This document shows positions 1 through 7,000 of a stretch of DNA of 8,597 bases, in pieces. This DNA is from an uncultured Oscillospiraceae bacterium (lineage in GTDB: Bacteria > Bacillota > Clostridia > Oscillospirales > Oscillospiraceae): positions 1 to 8,597 of the forward strand of contig CAKTED010000054.1 in the NCBI GenBank assembly GCA_934546725.1, given 5' to 3'. The notes below the pieces were generated by a model that saw only the letters and a program-made list of their open reading frames with translations, did not search any database and had not been told where the DNA came from. Position 1 is the first letter of the stretch. Every line of letters begins with the position of its first letter. The position numbers and the translations under genes were made by a program.

Positions 1-45
1 ATAATAAGCCGTGCCCCCCTCTGAATGACGAGCAAAAATTCCGAA
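1..45. other. Short non-coding 3' flank of addA at the window edge
   Basis: No gene is visible. On the minus strand the sequence after the addA stop has a small AATTC-C-GAATT inverted repeat (37-47) overlapping the stop codon, running into five T residues. This could be a weak intrinsic terminator, but the stem is too short to be convincing. The rest holds a fragment of the palindromic repeat described separately at 15-29. The window ends before any downstream gene, so it is unknown whether addA is cotranscribed with something further left. Confidence 0.4.
15..29 (-). repeat. Repeat family fragment R6, inverted, next to the addA stop
   Basis: Read on the minus strand, this stretch begins CGTCATTCAGAGGGG, the same frame as the repeat units at 3609-3997. 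The partner arm and the GAATC end are not visible, so this is a truncated or degenerate copy, or one that continues past the window edge. With the cluster upstream of addA, it means both ends of the addA gene are flanked by members of the same family. Confidence 0.6.
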
Positions 46-3000
46 TTACCCCTCCCCGTCGCAGGCGAAGAAGAAAAGGCGCTTCTCCTTCACGGGGCGG
101 CCGGTGATGCGCCGCAGCGCCTCGGCATATGCGTCGAGCTGGCCCGCGTAAAGCGCGGCGCGCTCTGCGCGGGTCGCCTTCGTAACGTGGTCGCTCTTGA
201 AGTCCACGAGCACGGCACCGTCCTCCTCCTCAAAAAAGAGGTCGATAACGCCCTGAAGCAGAACGTCGCCCTCGCCGCGGCCGTAAATATCGCGCGCCGG
301 GATGAGAACGGAAAATTTGAACTCGCGCCGCAGTGAATCGCGCGCCTTCATGGCGCGGCGGCCCAGCTCTGAGCGGAAAAAGCCCAAAATCCGTGCGGGC
401 TCGACGCTGTCCGCCTGCGCGGGCGACAGCAGGCGCATGGCGTGCATGCGCTCGATTTCCCCGGAAATGTCCTCGATGGAGCCGCCCTTTGAAAAATCCA
501 TCAGCTGCATGGCCATGTGCAGCGCCGTGCCGCGCTCCGTCGGCGTGAGCGCGCGGGAGCCGCTGATGAAACCGGGGCGGCGGAGCGAATCGCGCTTTTC
601 GTCCGGTACGGGCGCAATTTCGGCGGCGTCCTCGGCAGCCTCGGCGGCGCGAAAGCCGCTTTTGAGCGCCGTGGCCGTGACCTTGGACGGCAGACCCTCG
701 GAATTGCCGGGCGCGCGCCACGAAAGCGAGGCGCGAATGGCGTTTTTCAGCTCCTCGTCCGCCGCTTCGGGCGCGGGCGTGGTCTCCGGCGCGTCGGCGG
801 CCTCCGTCTCCGGCGGCGCGAGCAGCGAATAATGAAAATCCGGCGCGGTGAGCAGGGCCGTGAGCAGCCAGTCCGAAAGACTGCGGCAGCCTTCAAGAAG
901 CTCGGGCGCGGGCGGGTCCGAAAGCCCCAGCCGCAGGCGCGAAACGGTCTCCTCCGCGTCGCGTACTGAGCAGAGGCAGACGAGCTTTTCCCTCGGGCGC
1001 GTCATGGCAACGTAGAGCACGCGCAGCTCCTCGGAGAGCGTTTCGTTATTGACCTGCGCGGCGACGGCGCGACGGGCGAGCGTCGGGTACTCGATGCCGC
1101 GCTCCCGGTCGAGAAATTTTGCGCCCGCGCCAAGCTCACGGTGAATGAGCAGCGGTCGGCGCGAATCCTGAAGATTGAACTGCCGCGCAAGGTCGCAGAG
1201 TAGCACGACGGGGAACTCCAGCCCCTTGGAGCCGTGAACGCTCATTACGGTCACGCCGCCCTCGGCGCTCTTCGCTATCTTCGGCGGCTCGGAGGCGTCG
1301 AGCCGGTTCAGAAAGCCGTAAAGCCCCCGGCAGCCCGCCGCCTCGCAGCTTTCGGCGTAGCTCTGGACCATATAGAGCCGCTCGGCACTGCCGCGCTGCC
1401 GCGCCTCGCTCAGCGCGGGCAGACCCGTCCTGTCCAGAACGGCGCGGATCAGCGCGTCCGCCGGAAGCTCGGCGGCAAGACGGCGCAGGGAGCCAAGCTC
1501 ATTTAAAAACGCGGCGCATTTTTCGTCCGCCTCCGCGCGGGCGCGCAGCGCGGCGTAGAAGCTTCCGGGCGCGGCGGCGCGGATATGCGCAAGCTCGTCC
1601 GCCGTAAAGCGCCACACAGGGCCGCGCAGCGCAGCGATGAGCGGGATGTCCTGCACGGGGTTGTCGATAACGCGCAGGATCGAGAGCAGATACGAGTTTT
1701 CAAAGCCGTCAAAAAGGCCGGAGGAGCCGCCCGCGGCAGATGCCGGGATGCCCCGCGCCTCAAGCGCGGCAAGAAAGACCTCCGCCCGCCCCTTCATGGA
1801 GCGCAGCAGCAGCGCGACGTCACCGGGGCGGATGGGCCGTCCGTCCACCATTGCGCCGGATGTCAGCAGGCGCTCAACGTAGCCCGCCGCGCACTCGGCC
1901 TCGTACTTCACCCTGTCCTCGCCCTCCGGCGGGCAGCAGAGGCAGACCTCCACCGGCTCGGCGAAGGCGGCCCCGTCCGTGCGCCCGGGCAGCATGCACT
2001 CGCTCTCGCCGTAGCGCATTTCGCCAAGCTCGGGGCTCATCAGGCGGGAAAAAACGTAGTTCACCGTTTCCAGTATTTCCGGACGGGAGCGGAAATTATG
2101 CGCGAGCCGTATGCGCACCGGCTCGCCCGGCGGCGCGGGATACTCGGCGTAGGCGGCGTATTTTTCAAGGAAGATGCCCGGATCGGCCAGGCGGAAGCGG
2201 TAAATGGACTGCTTCACGTCGCCGACCATCGTTATATTGCCGCCGGAGCGCGAAACGGCGGAAAATATCAGCTCCTGCAGGCGGTTCACGTCCTGGTATT
2301 CGTCCACGAGGATCTCGGCAAAGCGGGCGGAAATTTCCACGGCGCGCTCCGTCGGCGCGCCGGTTTCGGGGTCCGCAAGGATGCGCACGGCCAGGTGCTC
2401 AAGGTCGCCGAAGTCCAGCGCGCCGCGCCGCTTCTTCGCATCGCCGTAGGCTCTGTCCAGCTCCGCGACGATGGCGTAAAGCTCGTCCGTCACGGGCTTT
2501 ATCTCCGCCATGTCCGCCAGAAGGCCGGCACTCGGCGTATCGAAGCCACCCGTCAGCTTCGCCATGGCCTTTTTGCAGCTCTCGCGCAGGGCCTTCAGCC
2601 GCTCGACGTATTCGTCCCCCGCCCTGCCGCGCAGCGCGCCGAGACGCGGGAACGAAACCTCGCCGAAAAGACAGGCGGCGTCCCAGCCCGCCTCGAGCGC
2701 GGCGATAAGGCCGTCAAGACTCGCAACCGTCTCCTGCCACGAGGGGAGGTACGCCTTCGCCGTGCCCTCGTCCTCGCCGAGGGCGAAAAGCTCAGCCGCC
2801 ATGCTGCCGCGCCAGTAGCGCGCCGAGCGCAGCGCGCGGTCAAGCAGCAGCCTGCCCCAGGGTGTCTGCCCGGCGTCCGAGACCTCCGGCTGACGCACGG
2901 TCTGCTCCGCCATCCATTTTTCGGGATAGGGGTGGCTCTGCACGGCGCGCCACGTCTCGAGAATTATCTGCGAGAGCGCGGAATCGTCCCGCCCCGCGCC

Positions 3001-3471
3001 GAGCATGTCCGTAAGCTGCCGGAACTCCGGCGTGAGCGCTTCGTAGCGGGATTCAAGCAGCTCCTCGAGCGTTTCGGAGAGCAGCGCGGAGGCCTCCGCC
3101 TCGTCCATCTGGCGAAAATCGGGCCGCACGCCGACGGTGTGCGCGCTTTCGCGGATAACGTCCGAGCAGAAGGCGTGGATGGTGTTTATCCGCGCGCGGT
3201 AGATCAGCGAGGCCTGGCGGCGCATGCGCCTGTCCGCCGGGTCGAGGGAGAGCCGCTCGGATATCGCGGAGGAAAGCCGCCCGCGCAGCTCCGCCGCTGC
3301 CGCGCGCGTGTAGGTTATGACGAGGAAGCGGTCAACGTCCGTTCCGTCGTCGATAAGCCGCATCAGCCGCTCGATGAGCACGCGCGTTTTGCCCGAGCCC
3401 GCACCGGCCGATATGAGCATCGCGCCGCCGTTGTGCTCTATCGCCGCGCGTTGCATTGGGGTGAAGTCCAT
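46..3471 (-). CDS. addA: ATP-dependent helicase/nuclease subunit A (AddA)
   Basis: AddA is the UvrD-like helicase plus nuclease subunit of AddAB, the RecBCD counterpart that unwinds and resects double-strand breaks and loads RecA. The 1141-residue product has every expected motif: Q-motif region TPMQ (4-7), Walker A SAGAGSGKT (21-29), motif Ia VITYTRAAA (51-59), Walker B DEYQD (390-394), motif III GDVKQSIYRFR (417-427), motif IV HNFRSRPE (458-465), motif V SVHGSKGLEF (744-753) and motif VI VLYVAMTRPREK (818-829). The C-terminal PD-(D/E)XK nuclease domain is intact: GTALH (981-985), GVIDLFF (1074-1080), LVDFKSD (1088-1094) and AGQLDAY (1109-1115). Length is close to, slightly under, the roughly 1230 residues of Bacillus AddA. 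The frame is open 90 bp further upstream, but the ATG at 3471 has a perfect AAGGAGG site 7 nt away (3479-3485) and opens directly into the conserved N-terminus. AddB is normally encoded just upstream; here it is absent and 535 bp separate addA from nifJ. Confidence 0.97.
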   Translation of the reverse strand: MDFTPMQRAAIEHNGGAMLISAGAGSGKTRVLIERLMRLIDDGTDVDRFLVITYTRAAAAELRGRLSSAISERLSLDPADRRMRRQASLIYRARINTIHAFCSDVIRESAHTVGVRPDFRQMDEAEASALLSETLEELLESRYEALTPEFRQLTDMLGAGRDDSALSQIILETWRAVQSHPYPEKWMAEQTVRQPEVSDAGQTPWGRLLLDRALRSARYWRGSMAAELFALGEDEGTAKAYLPSWQETVASLDGLIAALEAGWDAACLFGEVSFPRLGALRGRAGDEYVERLKALRESCKKAMAKLTGGFDTPSAGLLADMAEIKPVTDELYAIVAELDRAYGDAKKRRGALDFGDLEHLAVRILADPETGAPTERAVEISARFAEILVDEYQDVNRLQELIFSAVSRSGGNITMVGDVKQSIYRFRLADPGIFLEKYAAYAEYPAPPGEPVRIRLAHNFRSRPEILETVNYVFSRLMSPELGEMRYGESECMLPGRTDGAAFAEPVEVCLCCPPEGEDRVKYEAECAAGYVERLLTSGAMVDGRPIRPGDVALLLRSMKGRAEVFLAALEARGIPASAAGGSSGLFDGFENSYLLSILRVIDNPVQDIPLIAALRGPVWRFTADELAHIRAAAPGSFYAALRARAEADEKCAAFLNELGSLRRLAAELPADALIRAVLDRTGLPALSEARQRGSAERLYMVQSYAESCEAAGCRGLYGFLNRLDASEPPKIAKSAEGGVTVMSVHGSKGLEFPVVLLCDLARQFNLQDSRRPLLIHRELGAGAKFLDRERGIEYPTLARRAVAAQVNNETLSEELRVLYVAMTRPREKLVCLCSVRDAEETVSRLRLGLSDPPAPELLEGCRSLSDWLLTALLTAPDFHYSLLAPPETEAADAPETTPAPEAADEELKNAIRASLSWRAPGNSEGLPSKVTATALKSGFRAAEAAEDAAEIAPVPDEKRDSLRRPGFISGSRALTPTERGTALHMAMQLMDFSKGGSIEDISGEIERMHAMRLLSPAQADSVEPARILGFFRSELGRRAMKARDSLRREFKFSVLIPARDIYGRGEGDVLLQGVIDLFFEEEDGAVLVDFKSDHVTKATRAERAALYAGQLDAYAEALRRITGRPVKEKRLFFFACDGEG

Positions 3472-3478
3472 GCGCCGC

Positions 3479-3485
3479 CCTCCTT
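3479..3485 (-). promoter_or_regulatory. Ribosome binding site of addA
   Basis: On the minus strand this reads AAGGAGG, fully complementary to the 16S rRNA anti-Shine-Dalgarno end, with a 7-nt spacer to the ATG at 3471. It decides the start: the longer open frame beginning at 3561 has no comparable site and would translate through this one. Confidence 0.85.
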
Positions 3486-3505
3486 TCGTTTTGCAGTGGT
3501 GTCTT

Positions 3506-3548
3506 ATTATATGTATATGATTTTCCCCCGCGGAGCGGAAAATGTCAA
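3506..3548 (-). promoter_or_regulatory. Probable addA promoter region
   Basis: The minus strand has a perfect -35 hexamer TTGACA (3548-3543). With a 17-bp spacer it is followed by GAAAAT (3525-3520, 4 of 6 matches to TATAAT). A perfect TATAAT lies further down (3511-3506), but 31 bp from the TTGACA and with only a poor hexamer at its own -35 position. Either box could serve, so one weak-10 promoter or two overlapping ones are possible. The region sits between the repeat cluster and the addA ribosome binding site, where a promoter is needed because nifJ ends in a strong terminator. Confidence 0.5.
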
Positions 3549-3555
3549 GGGCAGA

Positions 3556-3579
3556 GGGCAAAAATCTGAGGATTTTCCC
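3556..3579. repeat. Inverted repeat just upstream of the addA -35 box
   Basis: GGG-CA-AAAATC-TGAG-GATTTT-CCC forms a 9-bp stem with a 2-nt bulge and a 4-nt loop. It begins 8 bp upstream of the TTGACA at 3543-3548. It could be a protein binding site or a remnant terminator. It does not fit the Gram-positive LexA box (GAAC-N4-GTTC), so SOS control is not indicated by this element. Confidence 0.4.
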
Positions 3580-3608
3580 GGGGCGGATGCAGGAGGCGTT
3601 GGATAATG

Positions 3609-3690
3609 TGGACGCGGAGAGTTATGGTTTCCGTCATTCAGAGGCCGCAGGCCGTGGAATCTCATGGAGGGGCGAAGGGTTCACTGTCCG
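3609..3690 (+). repeat. Palindromic repeat unit R1, diverged
   Basis: The unit starts TGGACGCGGAGA, continues to TTCCGTCATTCAGAG, has a central GGCC-GCA-GGCC hairpin (3643-3653), then CCGTGGAATC and a shorter second inverted repeat CTC/GAG. It abuts R2, giving a tandem pair with an 82-bp period. It is the most diverged plus-strand unit: the segment between the start and TTCCG differs from R2 and R3, and the central stem is 4 bp rather than 7. Confidence 0.75.
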
Positions 3691-3776
3691 TGGACGCGGA
3701 GACCCACCACTTCCGTCATTCAGAGGGGTACGTCAGTACCCCGTGGAATCCCCTGGTCAGGGGCTGGGCAGTACGA
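3691..3776 (+). repeat. Palindromic repeat unit R2
   Basis: The unit runs TGGACGCGGAGACCCACCAC, TTCCGTCATTCAGAG, a 7-bp hairpin GGGGTAC-GTCA-GTACCCC (3725-3742), CCGTGGAATC, then a second palindrome CCCCTG-GT-CAGGGG (3750-3763) and a tail GGCAGTACGA. The first 63 bp differ from R3 at only four alignment columns, two of them in the hairpin loop. The right boundary is set by where similarity to R3 fades, so it is approximate. Confidence 0.8.
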
Positions 3777-3802
3777 TGTCTTTCCACCGGCAGCAACCAA
3801 CC

Positions 3803-3841
3803 GGGGGATTCTTCGCCTGCTTGCGCAGGCTCTGAATGACA
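3803..3841 (-). repeat. Inverted repeat core R4
   Basis: Read on the minus strand this copy is TGTCATTCAGA, stem GCCTGC with loop GCAA and GCAGGC (3815-3830), then GAAGAATCCCCC. The outer frame matches R1-R3, but the central stem is a third, unrelated sequence. It lacks the TGGACGCG leader, so only the core is shared. Its GAAGAATC end resembles a repeat form widely seen in bacterial genomes (GTCATTCTGAG ... GAAGAATC). Confidence 0.7.
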
Positions 3842-3850
3842 GCAATATTT

Positions 3851-3873
3851 GAGCTTCGTCCCTCCGAATGACG
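3851..3873 (-). repeat. Inverted half copy R5
   Basis: Read on the minus strand it starts CGTCATTCGGAGGGACGAAG and then loses similarity before any GAATC end. It lies 10 bp beyond R4 in the same orientation and is probably a degenerate or truncated core. Taken alone the match is short. Its place inside the cluster makes common origin likely. Confidence 0.5.
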
Positions 3874-3913
3874 CGCGTTGTGGGAAGTGTGCAGCAGGGT
3901 GCGGCGGTGACAG

Positions 3914-3997
3914 TGGACGCGCAGACCCACCATTTCCGTCATTCAGAGGGGTACGAAGTACCCCGTGGAATCCCCCAAGGAGGGCGGAGCACTACGA
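3914..3997 (+). repeat. Palindromic repeat unit R3
   Basis: The layout is the same as R2: TGGACGCGCAGACCCACCAT, TTCCGTCATTCAGAG, a 7-bp hairpin GGGGTAC-GAA-GTACCCC (3948-3964), CCGTGGAATC, a weaker CCC/GGG inverted repeat and a tail GAGCACTACGA aligning with GGGCAGTACGA of R2. The right edge lies about 19 bp from the T-tract of the nifJ terminator, so the unit is outside the nifJ transcript unless RNA polymerase reads through. Confidence 0.8.
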
Positions 3998-4015
3998 ACA
4001 GCACGCAAACGCGGC

Positions 4016-4058
4016 AAAAATGAGCGGCGGGGCCACAGCTTTTGTGGCCCCGCCGCTC
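4016..4058 (-). terminator. Strong intrinsic terminator of nifJ
   Basis: A perfect 16-bp GC-rich stem (4022-4037 with 4043-4058) closes a 5-nt loop and is followed on the minus strand by A and then TTTTT (4020-4016). It starts 38 nt after the nifJ stop codon. No T-run follows in the plus direction, so it acts for the minus strand only. It should separate nifJ from addA transcriptionally. Confidence 0.93.
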
Positions 4059-4096
4059 GTCTATATACAGGGGGAGAAGAAAAAAGCTTGTTAAGA

Positions 4097-7000
4097 TCAT
4101 TCGCCCTTCGGCTCGTACATTTCCTTCTCGCGCAGGAGGTTTTCGTACTTCTCCTTCGCCTCTTCCTCAGCCTTTCTGAAGAGGGCGTCGGCGCGCTCGG
4201 GGAACGCGAGCTTGAGGGAGCTGTATCGGACCTCGCTCATGATGAAGTCGTCGTAGCTCTTCGAGGGGGCCTTGCTGTCCACGCTCAGGGGATTTTTACC
4301 CTCGTGCTCCGCGCGCGGGTCAAAGCGGAAGAGGTTCCAGTAGCCCGCCTCGACGGCGTTCTTCGCGGTTATCATGGATTTGCCCATGCCGTTTCTCGAG
4401 CCGTGGTTGATGCATGGCGCGTAGGCGATGATGAGGGATGGACCGTCGTAGCTTTCGGCCTCGCGGATGGCCTTTATGGCCTGGTTATAGTCCGCGCCCA
4501 TGCTGATCTGAGCAACGTAAACGTAGCCGTAGCTTATGGCGATCTGCGCGAGATCCTTCTTCTTTACTGCCTTGCCGGAGGCGGCGAACTGCGCCACCGC
4601 GCCGGTGGGCGTGGCCTTGGAGGCCTGTCCGCCGGTATTGGAATAGACCTCGGTATCGAAAACAAAGATGTTTATGTTCTCGCCGGAGGCGATAACGTGG
4701 TCAAGTCCGCCGTAGCCGATGTCATACGCCCAGCCGTCGCCGCCGAAGCACCAGAAGGAGGGCTTCACGAGCAGGTCGGCGCCGTCGATGATCTTTCTGA
4801 CGATGGTGCAGGCCTCGCAGGGGCACTTTTTGCCGTTTTCGAGCCAGGGCTTTTCATAGGGCGTACCGGTAAAGTCGCGCGCGTTGAGCTCGCGGCACTT
4901 CGCAAGCAGCTGCTCGCTGGCTTTTTTGCTCGCGTCGCCGTCGTCCTTAGCCTCGAGCCAGGCCTTGCAGAGCTCAACGAGCTCCTCGTCGGCATATTCT
5001 ATCTCCGTGAGGCGGCCTATGGCCTCGATGAGCGCGGCGCGGCGCTGGGTCACGCCGTGGAGCATGCCGAGACCAAACTCGGCGTTATCCTCAAACAGGG
5101 AGTTCGACCACGCGGGGCCGCGTCCCTGAGCGTTTACGGTATAGGGGGTGCTGGGCGCGCTGCCGCCCCAGATGGAGGAACAGCCCGTCGCGTTGGCGAT
5201 GTGCATTCTGTCGCCGAAGAGCTGGGTGATGAGCTTTGCATAGGGCGTTTCGCCGCAGCCCGCGCATGCGCCGGAGAACTCGAACAGCGGCTTTTTGAAC
5301 TGCGTGCCCTTAACGGTGCTGAGCGCGAAGGGCAGCTCCTTCTCGGAGACCTTATTCACGGCGTAGTCAAACTGCGCCTGCGTGCTCTCCATCTCCTCAA
5401 GCGGCTTCATTACGAGTGCCTTGTTCTTCGCCGGGCAGATGTTCACGCAGGAGCCGCAGCCGGTACAGTCGAACGGGGAGGCGATGATGGCGAGCTGATA
5501 TTCCTCGCAGCCCTTGCCGTTGAGCTTCGTGAGCTTCGTTCCGGCGGGCGCGGCCCCGGCCTCGGCCTTATCGAAGGCGAAGGGGCGGATGGCGGCGTGG
5601 GGACATACGAGGGCGCACTGCGCGCACTGGATGCAGTTTTCCGGCAGCCACTCGGGAACGTCCACGGCGATGCCGCGCTTTTCAAAGGCGGCGGAACCCT
5701 GCGGGACCGCGCCGTCGGCCATGTCCATGAAGGCGGAAACGGGCAGCGCGTCGCCGCGCATGTCGTTCACGGGCGTCATGATGCCGTCAACGTATTTCTT
5801 CAGCTCCGCGCGGTCGGTGTCGATGCCCTTTGCCGCGGCGTCGGGAGCGGGATCCTTCCAGCTCTCGGGGATGCTTATCTCAACGATGTTTTCAAGACCC
5901 GCGTCAACGGCGGCGATGTTCATGTTCACGATCTTCTCGCCCTTGCGGCCGTAGGTCGTTACGACGGCGTCCTTCATGTACTTCACGGCGTCGTCAATGG
6001 GCAGGATGCCGGAAAGCCTGAAGAACGCGGACTGGAGGATCATGTTCGTTCTGCCGCCAAGACCGATCTCGCGCGCGATCTTTATCGCGTCCACGGTGTA
6101 GAACCTTATATTGTTCTCCGCGAGATATTTCTTGCAGGCGGCGGGCAGGCGCGCCTCGAGCTCGGCCATATCCCAGCCGCAGTTGAGCAGGAAGGTCCCG
6201 CCGGGCTTGATGTCCTGAACGATGTCGTAGCGCTCGATATAGGACGGCGCGTGGCAGGCCACGAAGTCGGCCTTGTTTACATAATATGTGGACTTGATGG
6301 CGCTGTCGCCAAAGCGCAGGTGCGATATGGTGACGCCGCCGGACTTCTTGGAGTCGTACTGGAAGTAGGCCTGGACCTTCTTGTCCGTGTGGTCGCCGAT
6401 GATCTTTATGCTGTTCTTGTTCGCGCCGACGGTTCCGTCGGAGCCGAGACCCCAAAACTTGCAGGCGACAACGTCCTTCGGGGCGCAGTCCGGCTCCTCC
6501 TCAATGGGGAGCGAGAGCTGCGTAACGTCGTCCGTAATGCCGATGGTGAAGGAGTTTACGGGATTGTCGCTCTTCGCGTTTTTAAAGGCGGCGATGATGG
6601 CTCCGGGCGTGGTGTCCTTGCTGCCCAGGCCGAAGCGGCCGCCCACGGCGGTAACGCCCGCGAAGCGGCTGCGGGAGAGCGCCATGGTAACGTCGAGATA
6701 GAGCGGCTCGCCGATGCTGCCGGGCTCCTTCGTGCGGTCGAGGACGACGACTCTCTTCACCGTCTCGGGGAGCGCGGCGACGAAGTGCTCGATGCTGAAC
6801 GGGCGGTAGAGGTGGACCTTGACGAGGCCGACCTTCTCCCCTCTCGCGTTGAGATAGTCCACGACCTCCTCGGCCGCGTCGCAAACGCTGCCCATGGCCA
6901 CCATGACCTCGGTGGCGTCCGGCGCGCCGTAGTAATTGAAGAGCCTGTAGTTCGTGCCGAGGCGGCGGTTCACCTCGTTCATGTATTCCTCAACGACGGC

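Larger units (their letters stand above)
3549..4015. other. 467-bp non-coding interval filled with palindromic repeats
   Basis: Between the addA promoter and the nifJ terminator I see no credible gene. The short open frames here on both strands run through the repeats, lack ribosome binding sites and encode low-complexity sequence. The interval holds three plus-strand repeat units, one nearly complete inverted core and one inverted half copy. No tRNA, tmRNA, SRP, RNase P or 6S-like structure was recognised. No transposase accompanies the repeats. Confidence 0.7.

Noticed and set aside
3472..3561. 30-residue N-terminal extension of AddA from an upstream start
   Set aside because: The extension covers the candidate promoter and the AAGGAGG site, and AddA homologues start close to the TPxQ motif found right after the ATG at 3471.
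1585..3606. 673-residue open frame on the plus strand opposite addA
   Set aside because: It is the same codon-register shadow effect, rich in Arg, Ala and Gly, with no domain, and it crosses the addA promoter.
3609..3997. CRISPR array
   Set aside because: The repeats are too long, vary in sequence and orientation, are unevenly spaced and have no adjacent cas genes.
3542..4094. Several 60-97 residue open frames in the nifJ-addA gap, on both strands
   Set aside because: They are translations of the palindromic repeats, overlap one another and lack ribosome binding sites and known domains.
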